Below are positions 41,831-63,700 of a DNA stretch of 64,000 bases, piece by piece; the stretch's first letter is position 1; every line of letters begins with the position of its first letter. The DNA is from Ascaris suum (Eukaryota; Nematoda; Chromadorea; Rhabditida; Ascarididae). Below the pieces are notes generated by a model, which was not told where the DNA came from, made no database searches, and saw only the letters and a list, made by a program, of their open reading frames with translations. The stretch covers positions 7,176,516 to 7,240,515 of the forward strand of contig CM024175.1 of the NCBI GenBank assembly GCA_013433145.1. Reading direction: 5' to 3'. The position numbers and the translations under genes were made by a program.

Positions 41831-44800
41831 TTAATTGCCAAAGCTGCATCGATTGATTGCTAGCTTAAGAGTAAGGACGTCAGGAATTTTTGACTACTCT
41901 TCAGGATATTGATCTAGCCAACTGCTCTAATGCGTGCAGCAGCAAAAAAGTGCATATCGTGCCATGGTTAGCTGGTGCGCTTTTCCGCCTGTTTTAATAT
42001 TTGGAAGATCACACCGCAATGTATGAAACCCACCCCTATAGGCATCTTTTTGTGGTGAAAGACGTTCTACAATTTCCTATATGCTATTACAGTATAATAT
42101 TCGATCGGCTGATTTCCATTCCTTTATCGGTTCGAGTCGTTGACGGGCGATATCTTTAGAAGAGTTTTCCCGTCACTGATTCCAGCATTGACTGCTCGAT
42201 GGTCGACCACGCGTGATCACTTCCACCGCGACAATACATACGAACAAAGTTTATGTTGCGCAAAGTGGGCATTTATATTAGCGATAATAATTCTAAGAAT
42301 TAAATATCGTTTAGAATGGTGAACAACTTCAAAATTTTTTAATAGTTAAAAGCGAATTATCTATCACTTCTTCATAAAAGAAATTTGAAAGCTATAAAAA
42401 CTTCGCTATCGGCAGCTTGTAAAGGTTTACTGCAACAGAAATTATGACCGGTGAGCATTCAGAAAAGAATATATTTCTTCGTTTTTGAAGATGAAACGAA
42501 CAAAGAAAGTTGTCCTCATTTAGAGACAACTATTTAAGATAACTGCGTCAGAAAAACAAATCCAAAACGAATATTAAGGGGGAATTATATTATCGGAGGC
42601 CTATTTGTGATGGCATCTCTTCTTATTTGAATCCCTAATTTGCCATAACATTGGCGACAACGATACAAAACGAATGTCGATATGAGACAAAAATTATTCA
42701 AATTGAATCCCTTCGTCCAACCGGTTGTCAAAGTTTGATTTCCGAATTGCAAATAATATTAGACTAGTAATTTGCATGAGAAAAATATAAAATGAAAATT
42801 ATGATATTGAAGCTAACAATTAAGAATTGGAAGCAACAAGTAACAAGCCGGAATTTTAGTTGTCTTGAAAGCTGTTATCCAGCCAAAAACCCCACCTGCA
42901 AATCGACTTCAACGTATGGTCGTAGTTTTTTGATACTCAGTGATTTTCTGCAGGAAGAGTTGAACGAACGTCGATTTCAACTGATAACATATAAGTGACT
43001 TTGTGCTTACGCTGTGCACATAAATACACAAATAGCAGTTTTTATTATGCAAAATTTAAAAACTTTTCATTAGAATGTTATGTGATACTAAAATTGCAAA
43101 TATTATAGAAGAAATAGGAATTAGCAATTGAGAATTCACAAATCTAGAAGATAAAGATCGCTAATTTTATGAGAGTGAACTGTAGCACAGAACATATATA
43201 ATTTACTGTAGCATTTTGTAACACATTGAAAAGTGAAGAAATTTTCGACTCATTCGAAAAGAAATCAGCATTCATATAGATCGTTTAAAATAACTCTTAT
43301 ATCAGAAATACAAATAGATGCCACTTTTGCTATTCTCGTGCGAAAAATGCATTGTAACGACACAGTGATGCCCCTCAAAATCAACTTCGTCCCAACTGTA
43401 ATGTTCTCTTAGAGTTACTGGGCCGTGAAGGTTTGGCAAAATTTGCATGCTAGTTTTGTTCCTCAATTGGTACGACGAAAGAAAAAGTTGTAACCGAGAG
43501 AATTTGCAAGGGTCTGCGTGCGTAGGAAAATGCATACGACGCACCACTTCACTGTACTGAATATGCATCGGCCGATATATTTAATTTGCGCAACTGCAAA
43601 AAAAGCGCATATCGCGTCTACTCCATATCATGTACTCTTACCATCCCCAATTCGACCCTGCCACGATTATTTTCATCGATGTCTGTCCAACGTTCTTCAT
43701 CATATTACGCGCTGCAGCACGTAATTTAAATTCTGCACAACAACAACAACATAAAGAAACCGCATCTGCGATAAACACAGTTAGCTGGTATAAAAAGATT
43801 AATAGGCTATGTATCGTCTACAACACATATGTGGAAACACTCGGAGATCAGCCACTACGCTTCCAAACTTTTCGAAACTGTCTCATAATCCCAGCATACA
43901 AATTAATATCACCTATTGACAGGTAAAAATCTCCAAAGACTAGCGATTTCTTTTCGGATTTATCGAAAAGCACCTTGCTCTCGAGGGCACACCAATGAAG
44001 ATAGAAACGTTCGCTCACTGAATGTCCAATCATTTCGTTTTTTTTAAATGCTTACTTAGAAGGCAAAGTCATAGTCGTGCTAATTGTACGAACATTCAGC
44101 GAAACTCTGACAACTCTGCACTCAATCAGCACTAATCCTTGTAGACATTACGCTAAACTCTTCAAAAGTGCTTTTGCCCATAGTTCCCTCATCTCAAAAT
44201 TACCTCCTCACTGCTTCAGCGGACAAACAAATGCAGCTTTTGTATGTTGAAAGAAATGCGAAGTGCTGAAAAAATCATTCGAATTGAACTCAACTTTTAT
44301 TAATTTCTATCTCTCCCCCTCTGTCCTGTCCGCCTCGAAATGGCCATCTCTTCGACGACTGCCTCTAGCTTTAAAAAATCGAAATCTAGCTACGCACAAA
44401 GGAGGACAAGCGTGTGTCCTTCCCGACGAAGAAACTTCGAACCCATCCAAGAAATTGCAACAGTCATAAACCGCAAATCCCTACCCCTCTTAATGCACCA
44501 AACTTGATATTTAGTAAGCCCGGTAAACTTCCAGACTTACTCGTTCGACCAGCATCGCAACTGTGAATTCCTGATCTTTTAAATAAAGCCAATGGTGCTA
44601 CCAATATATGAAACTCTCCCCCCTCTTCCCTCGTCGGCAATGTGTCATACGCTTCAGCATCAACAGGAGAAAAAAGAAATTCGCATCGTGCAGTCACATC
44701 TTTATACTATAGCTGACGATCCGGAAACTCTATTCCCCAATAATCGAACAAATTCGTTATACAAAAGCATTTTAACAATTCGACCACACATATCTTCTGA

Positions 44801-45455
44801 TTCATGTGACTCGATTGCGACTTTTGGCTTCAGACAACTCCCGAACTGTTTATTTAAACAGAAAATAAAAAAGAATATAACTCGACTGAAATCTGTGAGC
44901 AGTTCAACAACAGTGACAGAAAACAACAAAGAAACAAGACTTATATTATTAGTCCATATGACAACGTCTGTGGTCCTATCAAAGATAGTGCTAACTTGAG
45001 GAAAACATAAAAATTCCACCAATGTTTGTCATGATAAAAAATGATGATGGAAAGTGCCAAGCATTCCCTCTTCACTCTTGGCATCGTGCCCGCAAATAAA
45101 CAATTCAGTGTAAATTCACTCCTACTACAGAGCACGACGGCATTCCCCAAACACAAACAATTTTGGATTGAAAATAATCCTTTCTAGGACCTCACTCCTT
45201 CCTTTCCTATTTTGCCCCAATATCGATATATTCCCTTCTCGCCAGCCTCTTTTGTAATTTTGGTTGCAAGCAGAACTGTGAAAAGAAAAAGCATGGGAAA
45301 TCAATCAATTTGGGACAAAGGTCAAGGCATCATTCCAGAAGCCATACTGATGACGATAGGAACAGCAGATGTGAGAATGATGCCACATATTGCGACGCAC
45401 CATTATTATTGTTAATATAAACCTTGAAGAACCACAGGAACTTTTCAGATAGCAT
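41831..45455. other. no gene recognised downstream of lap-1
   Basis: Open frames at 43302-43926 and 44263-45156 (both strands, overlapping) have no splice or family support. The 3' UTR of lap-1 should occupy the right-hand end. Confidence 0.35.
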
Positions 45456-52660
<7,205 letters not shown>

Positions 52661-52662
52661 CT

Positions 52663-52664
52663 CT
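52663..52664 (-). promoter_or_regulatory. probable trans-splice acceptor of lap-1
   Basis: TTCTCATTTAG on the minus strand ends 2 nt before the lap-1 ATG and lies only 66 nt after the stop codon of the upstream gene. This fits an SL2-type intercistronic acceptor. Confidence 0.65.
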
Positions 52665-52730
52665 AAATGAGAACATATTGAAGTATTATATCCATTTAAG
52701 CAATCAGCCGATAGAATGGAGCATGCCTAC

Positions 52731-54758
52731 TCATAATTTCACCCAAGCATCACCATAATACCCCTCAGAAAGCGGATTTTCCATAGTAAAATCACTATCA
52801 ATGTCCTCCTAAACACAATATTAAATAAATAAAAATGACATGAAAAAGCGAAAACGATTTATCCATTGTAAAATGTAACCATTTCACGATGGTCTATATT
52901 TATTTAACCACAAATAGAAAATAAGCGAGACTAGTACGATATGCACTTTTGCAAATCTGCTCAGCAATATCAGTCAGTTTCACGAATTTTCACTAAATAA
53001 CAAGACACGCACAATAATGTACTCATATTTTAGGCGATCCTCATATTCGTATAAATCATTTAGAAAAGATTTGTTTTCTACAACAATTCGGTTGCAAAAT
53101 GACACATAAAAGCGACCGTAAAATAGAAAGCAAACCGCTTTAAAATGGTTTCAACTTATAATTCAGTTTTGCAATTATAACTTTCAGAAATTAATCGACA
53201 AACTTTACATTCGTACTATATACTGCGTTAAAAAATTTCATTTAATGGCTATCGCGTCGGAACGTCACAACAGACAAATAGACAGAGAGATGTGCGCCAC
53301 GAGCACACAATAATGAGTTTTGCATATGCAAATGACAATTTCAATAAGTGTATTTCAATGAAGAAAAATAAACTGCAATATTTGGCATTTTTGACGCGCA
53401 ATCTGACTATGTCGATTGTAAAAAACGTTTAAAATCGATGAACGACAACTCTTTTCCGATCCCCAATCGGCATTCAGAAAGTGCCCCAGCCAAATCAATA
53501 AAAATTGACCAAAACCATCATAAACATTCTGTTCCAACATCTTGCACATAGATACATCACCACATGAAAGCACAGCATACATATAATAATTTCGAACTCC
53601 CTTCACATTATAACGAGGATCCAATTTTTTGAACCAACCTCGTGGAACAAATAAACCCTAGGCTGTCTCCTATTGACATCAAGTTGCCTCCTTCCCTCTG
53701 ATCCCGCAGAACTTCAATAACAACTAACCGTACTTTAAATCGCAACAAATCAGACTAGCCAAAATACTGGGGGCACTTCGCATGTTAATATCGAAAGTGA
53801 TGTAGAACACAATGCTACAGATCATAATACGTCTTCCATTAGTATATACCTAGGCTAACAACTTCATGATAGGATGCTCCTTTTGCGCTAAATAAATTTA
53901 CAGACGAGATTGCCGGTCTGAACTGCTCAGGTCTTGTTGTTCTCACTGAATGTGGCCTTAATATGCACTCGTAATATGAAAATTTATTGGCAACATCCAG
54001 GAAGGGTTAAAAATAAAAGAAAAGAAGAAAGATGGGACTTACTTTTTATGCTTGCAGCAAATGTCCTCAATAATCCACGCATAAAATATACCCCCTGCAA
54101 TATTTAGGAGATCATAGATGATATCACCACAAGCTGAAATATGAAATGAGATGTTTTTACAAGTTTGTTGGAGTAAATTATTAAAGAAAAATTAAATGAA
54201 TTGAAAACATCAACGTCACAATTCGCAGCCGATAATCGCTGATCGCGATCATTGAATGACATGTCATATGAATAGGAGAATTGGGAGGGGGAGGGGGTGG
54301 GGGATTAAATTGGACGAAAAGCATTACAAGCTCCTCTCTCTTCTAGCCTCGTTTAAAGAGGCCCTTCTCCAAAGTTTGTGACACGCCTTGAAAAAGCTGT
54401 CATTGCTCCACATACCAGCAGAAACACCTTGCAACGCCGGTGGCTAAAATAAGCAGGGGCACATCTGCGGACTTGCGTGCAGGTCGCTGTTTGCCTTTTC
54501 TAAACACAAGTCTTATAACAAGCTCTTTTTAAATCACACCCCACCCCTATCTAATTTCATATAGCGCCCTCCCCTCTCCCCGCATCCTCCGTGCTCCTCT
54601 AGGCCACTTAGCAGTAAACACAACAGCAGAACTGTAGACCATTCACTAATGACCATAAAATAATAAAACCAGTGTTTGCTTGCGGTAAATAAACCTGAAG
54701 CAAACCAATTATCACGTCAACGCAACGTATCATGAGGCCGCACAGAAGAAAAAAAACG
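52731..54758 (-). CDS. unrecognised multi-pass membrane protein, C-terminal 104 residues
   Basis: Five minus-strand exons join in compatible phases: 54695-54758, 54416-54443, 54043-54133, 53902-53956 and 52731-52808 (TGA at 52731-52733). The first gives a membrane helix (VFFLLCGLMIRCVDVIIGLL). A 28-nt microexon gives PPALQGVSA. The third gives a second helix (DIIYDLLNIAGGIFYAWII) ending EDICCKHK. A cytosol-like tail follows (SVRTTRPEQFRPAISSED, NPLSEGYYGDAWVKL). Splice sites are good (TTATTGCAG, TTATTTTAG|CCA, G|GTATGT, ATTTCAG, AA|GTAAGT, GTTTAG). The 5' exons are not certain; 55586-55710 may be one. Two or more helices, paired cysteines after the last helix and the acidic tail suggest a tetraspan-like protein. 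I do not recognise the family. Its stop is 70 nt before the lap-1 start. Confidence 0.6.
53355..53624 (-). other. ORF inside the last intron of the membrane-protein gene, unresolved
   Basis: Minus frame reading NVKGVRNYYMYAVLSCGDVS, later NVYDGFGQFLLIWLGHFLNA. It is protein-like, but there is no clear acceptor and no in-phase join to the flanking exons. Chance or a relic. Confidence 0.15.
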
Positions 54759-55585
54759 CTGCAATAAGACTGGTCGAAGACATCATGGGCTAGCCATTCA
54801 TAATCAAGAGTACTACACGCAACGCACCACTCTGCTGAGATGATACCCTAACACAACTTATTAAAAGATATGAGCATAAAAGCTCCTAACAGTGAGCGCA
54901 GGCAACACTTACTGGCATAAACCTTTCATACTCCACCTCACCCAACATAACCATCAATAACACTCGTTAGTTGAAGCAATCAAATCTATGCATGTCAATA
55001 GGTTGACAGAATAGTTTTACCGTTTAAACCTATCCTCTTGGAAGAAACGAGCAAAAAAATGCAAACCGCTACGATCATATCGCAGAAAACTTTCCAATAA
55101 ACACCACTCATCTACCGCAAAATTTAAACGAACCTCCCTCTCATCCCTCACCTATCCGCTGCGACCGAATCTCTATGTGACGACGTTCTGCCACTAAATT
55201 ACATTCAACAATCCTGAATGTGGACATGAGAACAGGTTAGTTTTTTGTCATATGATCACTTTTGATTGAGTTTAACCTTTTCGTGAAAATAAAAGCCTGG
55301 AGGTAAGGATAGAACTGCCGAAATAAACTGTTGAACTGAAGCAATGAATAACAACTACGCTGTAATTTCGAAGTTAGTATCACATCCTGTAACGTACAAA
55401 TGACGACATTCCTCTCTCTGACGCATGAAAGAAGGAATTCTCCTTCTACTTCGAGAGTTTCACACCCAATTTGTAGCAGGATTCTATTTTAATAGGCAAC
55501 GATGCCAACCGAAACGAATGATCGGCACTTCACTGCTTTGTATCTTCGAGCTTATTCTATGCAATAAACAATTCCGATGAATTAC

Positions 55586-55710
55586 CCAAAACAATACGAC
55601 CAGTGATAATATGAGATCGGTCGCTAAAACTGTTGAAAATACTCGATATGCGTACTGCCACTTTGAAGTAAAAGACAAAGATAAGTCGCCGATACAACAT
55701 GAAGAGGAAA
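55586..55710 (-). CDS. candidate upstream transmembrane exon
   Basis: Acceptor CACTGCAG before 55710 and a good donor TTTTGG|GTAATT after 55586 bound a frame with CCIGDLSLSFTSKWQYAYR followed by a hydrophobic helix (VLATDLILSLVVLFW). It is probably an N-terminal exon of the membrane-protein gene at 52731-54758. It ends in phase 0 and the next known exon needs phase 2, so at least one linking exon is missing from my model. Confidence 0.35.
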
Positions 55711-57786
55711 CTGCAGTGCAATAATAGAAACGCGTTTCGGGGACAAGTTTATTCGTCGATTGCGACACCAACACAATTAACGGCGTTCTTTCTAAATAGC
55801 AACGCTGATCAAAGCTAATAAATATATATCATAAAGGGGCTTCAGAAGAGTGCAAAGGTGGGGGGAACGAGGGAAGGGGAGTGCAGACAGGAAACCATCT
55901 CGCAACAATACATGACGATATGCAAACATACAAATACACGAATTTATCAGAAGCGAAGTTTAAAATACTATCAAAGCATTTGTATATCAAAAATCAAGTT
56001 TAAAAAATATACGTCTTTGAATTTTGGAAAACCGTTAGGTATTAGCTGCGGTGTTGTGCTTATCATGTTTATAACGTCGAAAACCACTATAATCACAAGC
56101 GAGTCAGTATCGAACCTTCCTAGGCATACTTTCCTCTCCACTTCCACCTCCCCTACCCCCCCCCCCCCCCTCCCACCCATCGTTTTTGAGAAGTCATTCT
56201 AGGACTACCTGCGACATTTCAACGGATTCTGATCTGCAGTCTTTTTCCCGCACCCTGTATCAAGCACAACCAAACAGATACAGAAGAATTCACCTACAAC
56301 GAAATGAACGAATATTCGTGAACAAAATATATATAAATAAGCAGAAAACAGTCCCCATGCATTGATTTGATGGCAGTCGACAAATGAGCTGATGGTAAAA
56401 GGATGTCTAATGAGCCGACTACAGTGACCACCCACCTCAAGCACCTGTTAACATAGGACCATATATCTGTCAGATACAGTTTCAAATTACAATTCTAGTT
56501 GCTTAGAGGTGGTTGCCTTATTCTCATCAACACTAACAAAATCCTACATGGAAAAATCAGCGCACCGAACACCGCATTTTTAAAATTCGTTTCGTTTTCG
56601 GCATCTTTCAATTTAATATTGCATTAATTTCGAATTAATCATATTCCCTCATAAATAAACATCTCTAATGGAATATACACAAAACCGATAACGAAAAGAA
56701 AAAAGTCAAACTCATCAAAAATTCTTCAAAGAATGATAACGCCTATCACTACGAACGGTACTTCATTTAGAAATTAAAAAAAACAAAAAATACGCCCATG
56801 TCAGAAAAGAACATCAACCTAGCAATCTTACAATCATACAATATCAGAAAAACGATCGAAAGTTCACCAGTCAAATACAGTTAACATCAAATTCCCAGAG
56901 GAAATCAACTTACTTACCAAATTCTTCATAACAATTCTCTATAGATTAAAGAAAGTGATTTACACACAAGCTGCGTCAAATATTCATTATAAGTTCTTAG
57001 CTAGGAGGCGAAAGCATGGGGAAATCTCCTTCCTACTCAAAAATACTTTTAAAGACGACTGCTGCAGTTCTGTCGAGTAGATTCCCCTCCCCCCCCCCCC
57101 TTGTGTAAATTATATCCATGAGTAGTCATTAGTGTAGTTCTGAAGTTTAAAAAGAAGTTTTTTTGCCTATAAAAATGGCAATGAGTTCAAAATGCTCTAA
57201 GTTTCATAAGCAATGTGCCACTCTAATAAATATGATTAGTGTAAAACCTTTGCCATTCTCGTTTCAGCCAGGTTCTTGCACAGCAGCTTGATGTATTCAC
57301 AAATCAACATCAGATGTTATTTATTGTTAGATACTCCTCATGGCATATATTCCGCTTTTCGGCAGGTGAAATAATAATGAATTACAGGTACAGTTATCAC
57401 TCATATCGATGGAAATAAAGCCGAAAGCTATTAAGTTCGATTATATAGAAAGTCAAATAGTTCGAACTGATGAATCTTTTAATGGTACTCCATTGAATGA
57501 GCATCTGAATTTCTTCCCAAATTAAGGGATAAATTTTTCCATCCTAGCCGAAAGATAACATTGACCATAAACTCCCTCTTAGATATTGAAAAATATTATC
57601 GTTTAATAACGAAATACTATCATAACACCATACCACCGTTAATCTAGTTCTCAATGTTAACATAGAAGCAAAGAAGAGAAAACATGAAGTAATCGCAAAA
57701 AAGGAATAACTTAGAGAGAGAGACAATAAATTCTGAGTAGCACTATGAAAGGTGGGTGATTTGATGTGTTGAGTTCGGGTTAGCCC
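55711..57786. other. no firm gene; two poly-C tracts
   Basis: C15 at 56156-56170 and C12 at 57089-57100. A minus frame at about 56350-56450 (RWVVTVVGSLDILLPSAH) could be the first helix exon of the membrane-protein gene, but no phase-compatible join was found. The suca-1 3' UTR should lie at the right-hand end. Confidence 0.35.
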
Positions 57787-60700
57787 TCAGATAGACAACT
57801 CAAATTTGACATCAACGGATGCGGCACGAGCCAACTCGACGATCGATGACAATTTAACAACAAGTCTAGCTGCCTCGTCTAGATTATCGCACGCCAAAAT
57901 TCGCATCTCCGATTGTGCGATCAGTGCTTTTGCATCATCGACTTTTGTTCCTAAACAAAAATACCGTTAAATCTTCGGAATAATGCTCGGAAAGCAACAA
58001 GAAATTTACTCGTATCATCCGACCTTAAACAGTACAGTTTCGTAAAACTAAAACAATAGCAACGTTTCAATTAAAGATTAGTATAGGTCACAAGATTTGT
58101 TTGCTGCAAAATCATAGAAACCCTTCAAAATAATGCCCATAGATCGAATGCCCTAAAAATCATAAGGAGTAGCTACAAGCTTTAATCTCGATTTGTATGC
58201 CACTAGTGAAAAAAGGACAACTTACACTGACCTCATATGCACCTAATACACCTATATTGAGCACCATTCGCATAATCTAGTTTATTAAAATAAACTGTAT
58301 TCAAAACTCAGCCACAAATACGCAAAACCCTCCTGAAACCGCTTTTTAGGTATTTATATACTAATGAAGGGTTGAGCTCACCTTGCAATCGGACAACAAT
58401 CGGGATCTTGAGGTTCAGTTCGCGAGCTGCATTGATAATACCTTGTGCAATGACATCACATCTCATTATACCACCAAAGATGTTCACTAGGATCGCATGC
58501 ACCTGAAAGCTTAGAAATTGAAATATTGTCCAAAAAGACTTCCCTTATTACAATAGCAGTTCCATTACCACAACAACACATTCTCCCTTTTTTTCGTGAA
58601 TGAAAATATAATGCGACATTCTGATATGCGACTTGAGATAATCGCTCATGCTTTAGCAAGCAAAAACAGCAACCTGATGTTTATCGTCGGTGATGATCCG
58701 GAATGCTTCGGTGACCTGCTGTACTGTTGCGCCTCCACCAACATCCAAGAAATTAGCCGGTTCACCACCGTGCAACTTTATAATATCCATTGTTGCCATT
58801 GCAAGACCCGCACCATTCACTAAACAACCGCTATATTCCACAAAAAAGGAACCGCCCACTCTTACAAAAGGATTACATTGATATCGCTCAGTTAACCTAT
58901 TGAAATGAATATAAATCTCTCTTAAAAATGAATGCCGCAAAGAATATGCCTCTCTCCCTTTGCAATTTAAAAAGCGATCATTTCATGAAAAGAGAAGCCT
59001 TTTATGCAGAAAATACCCCCACCATTCATAAGCGGGAACCATCAATATCTTTTGTGAATAGATCATCTGCCACAATAAAGAACTTCTTGAAATGAAGAAT
59101 CTGCCGATCTCTCAAATGCCTTAAAATTATTATATTAAAAAACGATAACTTTTCAAATAGAGGCAGCACTCGAAAATAGAAAATCGAGTTTTGTTCCGAT
59201 AGATTGTTGGCTGAAGATTCCCTAACAGCTTTTAGGGACATATTTAAATAGAAGTGAGTAAAACATAAACATGACCTTAGCATTTTCCAGATGCTATTCG
59301 ATTTACTCATTAGTAAGCGCCCGCTAATCACATTCGTTAGTCAGTCATTATCACAGGGTCACTTTTTCTCTTGTAACGACCCATCTGAATGCAACTTTTC
59401 ACAGACTTTTCCTCAATTATTTTTCAAAAAATTTGCTATTCTTAAACTGATCGTTTATAACAAACGAATAAATACACTCTTTGCTTGTAAAGTGTTAACT
59501 TCCTACAAGAAAAGCAATGTTATGTAAAGTGGAATTTAACCATCATAACGTTGGAAAATTCACGGCTTTTTCCCTCATCAACTGTACTACCGCCTTTATC
59601 AATAATTCTTCCTTATCGCATTAAATGAATTGTACTATTAAATGAAGGTGTTCCCTTAATATAGAGAAAGGAAATAAAGAACACACCAAGACAGCCGATA
59701 TCTCCTTCAAGGCGAATGTAATTGAGATGAGCAGCGGCAGCGCGCATCTCGAGCTCATCTTCTTGGCTACGATCTTGTAGTTTGAACAAATCCTCTTGAC
59801 GATATTGAGCATTCGTATCAACCAGAATTTTGCAGTCCATACAATACACTGAAATGAATCAACATCAAAATATAAAATTTAAATCATCGAATATCCTAAG
59901 TGAGATGGCCCCTATAAAATATTACCACTAATGTACTGCAAAATCTTTAACCAAAAGCTAGCGAACACTTTAAATCGCCTGTCGCAGTTGTTCTATTAGC
60001 ATCAGATACATCTTCGCCTCCATTTAAACACTTTTTCGTTGATAAGGATGGATGGTGCAACGAATATTCATTTAAAAATGCCACATTTCAATTGTGCAAA
60101 TCTGTGAAGCCAATTGTTTCATGCGTTGCTCAATTTCTTTCAACAATTGCATTGCCGGATGGCTGTGTCTATGCGTTCTGCATGTCAATTTTTCATCTCT
60201 TCGGTAGTTTCATTTCGCCAGTTATCGAATTCCCCATTAGCTTCGGCAAGTATTCTCAATATCCGAGAATCATCGATCTAGTCGTGGAGAGTTAATGATA
60301 TGAAGGAATCCGCACAAGAAAATTCTGCTCTAAAATAAATGAGAGAAAAGCAGAAGAAATTCATCTAAATGGTTGCTTTCATGAAATAGGATTCATCTAA
60401 CTGGTTGCTTTCATGAAATAATGCCCTAAATTTTGAAATGCACATCAGTGATAAATAATCGAAAAGTGTATGATTTAAGCTTACAAAGAAAATCAAAAAC
60501 TGAGAAAAACAGAATAAATATGAGAAACATAATAATTAAAAAACCGACCATCACCACTGACGTCTTCAGCCATCGGATTGATTTCCAATAGTGTCGCATC
60601 GCTCTTTGCAAATAAACCGTATAACTTTTGGAAAATGTCGACTGCTTGAGTCTTGCAATCTCCCTGAAATCAATAAAAATGCAAAAAACTCGTCGCTATA

Positions 60701-63700
60701 TAATAGAGAGAAAAATGAGCTTAAAGTTAGCAAGATGAATTACAAATTGAATGGGAATACCATTCTTTTCTTTCGCTCACTTACTCCCTCCGGGCAGCCA
60801 ACTCTCATTCTAAAACACTTCATCGAATAAGCAATCTAATTAAAGATATATTTTATCTAATGTAAGCTGTCACTTACATAAATAAAAGTTGTGAAACTAC
60901 ATGAAGTAGGAGAAAATCAAATATAAATCGCCAGTGAACTCTCAAAGAATTTACATCCTTTATTATGATAATTAAAAGCACTGTTAGGGCATTATAGAAT
61001 AACATAAGGATTGTTTATCGACAGCATTCACTATAAAAATAAAGAGCTTATTTATGGTAATCTACAAACGAAGCACGCAGCAATACGGTGCAATTGCAAA
61101 AATTCCAACATTATATAAGCATTTCTTTTACCAAAAGTATAAAACAGTATTAATTTCGGTGCATTAATGACAGGAAGCTCGGATGGGACAACCTAAAAGA
61201 GTTTAAAATGAACCTGGAATCCAAGTTTATCGGCGATTTCGATGGCATTTTCCTCGGTCATTCCCTGACTGATATTGATAGGTACAGTAATTATGGCATT
61301 CGGATCAGTTGCTGCTACTTCCTCGATGTTAACTCCACCATGTGATGATGCAACAACCACTGGGCCCTGGAATTCCCCAACTACTAGCAACCTTACCTTC
61401 GGCTTCCATTGCTTTGATTAAATAAGCAGAAATGGAAACACAATAGCAGAATAAAATAAAGTCAATGAGCAGATGTGAAAGATTATGGGCTAGAATGTTA
61501 AGCTGTTTAATGCTGCGATTACAGCACATTGCTCATTCTTCTTTTTACCGTTTTTGCAAAATAATCCGCCAAGCATACAATATTAAAAGTGCAACTCAGG
61601 TGAAACACTTATCATTTGTCAGTGAATGAGTGAATAAATAAAGATTTAATTATAACTATTTACCGCGAAAAATTTCACTCAAAATTTCTGAAAAACACAA
61701 TGCCATATTAGCATATTAAATGCTCGGACTCATTAATAAATTCAATAAAGCGGACTTTGATCTCAAAGAATTACTCCACAAGCTGAAATTCTCGAGCTGA
61801 TGAGTATTGCCAACAAATTGCTTGTCTTCTCATAATAGAAGACGACGACTACACACCGTTTACCTAAGCAAAATATAACATATGCGCAACTTAAAAGAAA
61901 TATTACAAAGGGAAATAAAAGTTAAAAAAGAGGAACGATACGAATAAATCCAGTAAAACATACAGCATGTTTGCGATCGAGTGTAATAGAGAAGTAATAT
62001 TCTCGACGAGTGAAAAGTCGTTTGCACACCATTACTCTCTCGCAGAGGTTACCACGATGAGTCGTTTGTTTCGTTATAAGATGAGCACCCAACATTAAAC
62101 TCGCTTTCTCGCGAGCTTCATCCGGTCTAAACTATTACGCCTTAAGGTAACTGATATCACGTGTATGCAGTTTTGCCCATCATGTATTTTTATTTTCTTC
62201 AATAGTCCTATAGAAAAAATATGACTGATATTTACAGACTGAGATGCATATGGAAGCATATGCACCATCCTATGCATTATGGAAGATGCATAATGCTTGA
62301 AAAAGCGCCCACTCCACCGCACAGTATAATGTTCCCTTGGAAAAGGCTTAGCGCAGTGCAGTACACAAACCATAACTACATTTTGTCACATCCTAATTTA
62401 CCTGGGAATCAAAAGAAAAAGACGCACGAAGTTTCCCCATCAGCTATAAAAAACGATGTCCGTGCAAAAAAATTAAACCACAAAAGTGCATATCACCTGT
62501 ACTTTTAAAGATAAGATCTCCGTAAGCGAGCATTTCTATACTCTAGTGGAACCAACTGCCACCTCAAATAAGATTCGCAAACACGGAAAGCAGAACTCAT
62601 TAACCTATTTAGCGCTCTCGGATGGACGTCGACCTATTCTCCACCCCTTCCGCGTCTTCCCCCCCCCCCCCCCCCTCCTCCATCATCCAGCACAATCAAG
62701 CCATTGAATTTCTTGCAATCAGATTTCAAGCCAAACTTTGTTAATGCAATGAAGTTTGCCTTAAAGATTTCGGGCTACGTAAATGCGAAAACCAATTAAA
62801 TTCCTCATCATAGATATCAGCAGTATCGACCTGGTCTAGCAGACTCGTTGCAATCAACACGAATAAAAGTCACTTAAAAGCATCGCATTAAATGCATATT
62901 TACGACAGCGCTAGACAAATCTCGCTGAAACGAATGCGCTATTTATTTTCACCGTATCGTCACAACCAATGAGTTTACAACTAATTCATCTTCAACCCTT
63001 CTCACTTCTTGTGTTCGAATCGAGGATTCAAACAATCTTCAAAGCCGCTTAATCGTTGAACATCATCGATGGAATCTCTGCTTAGGAAGATAACACGACT
63101 GACGAATAAGCGAAACAGAACTTACGTGTAGACAACCTGAACGCCACCCTGAAGACCTGAATCGAAGTAGCCTTTTCCTCGACCACCTGCCAGAATCTGC
63201 GCTTTTACTACGTAATCCTTGCCACCTGAAGAGCAAAACATCCAAATACGCTTGCAGTATGTTGTGTGCACATATGAGAACAAACATCATATTTACGAAC
63301 CAATTAATAGGCGTATATTTCTAAAAATAGGAAAACGAAAATAAACATATTCATGCCATTGCACTGCAAATTCATAAGTTCACAGCCCGTATTGTTCTCC
63401 TAGCTCCATTAAATCTTCGTCGTCTTTTGTAATTGCAAGGAAAAAAAAACAGTCGCCCCTCTAAAATCAAACTGCAACATCCGTGGCGGATGCGGCTGAT
63501 GTGTTCTTACAACTGAATTAATATATGGCATAAAAACAAATCTATGATTAAAAAGCGAAAAAGATGCACAATTACTACATCGGATATCTGTAGCTTCCTC
63601 TTTCCCACAGAAGAAAAGCTGGAAAAAACTGATGCCTTTAATGCAATTCTCTCCCAAATAAAACACCCTTACCTGCCCTATTATCGCTCCTTCAAGTTCT

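Noticed and set aside
44592..45022. Overlapping frames of 135 and 106 codons on opposite strands
   Set aside because: Neither shows family resemblance or splice context; probably chance.
61329..61529. Frame [10 protein letters not shown]... before a suca-1 exon
   Set aside because: Looked like a possible extension, but the acceptor at 61367-61368 gives a gap-free family alignment ([13 protein letters not shown]).
62095..62373. 92-codon minus frame upstream of a suca-1 exon
   Set aside because: Overlaps the suca-1 exon region in a different frame; the suca-1 frame [20 protein letters not shown] is the real one.
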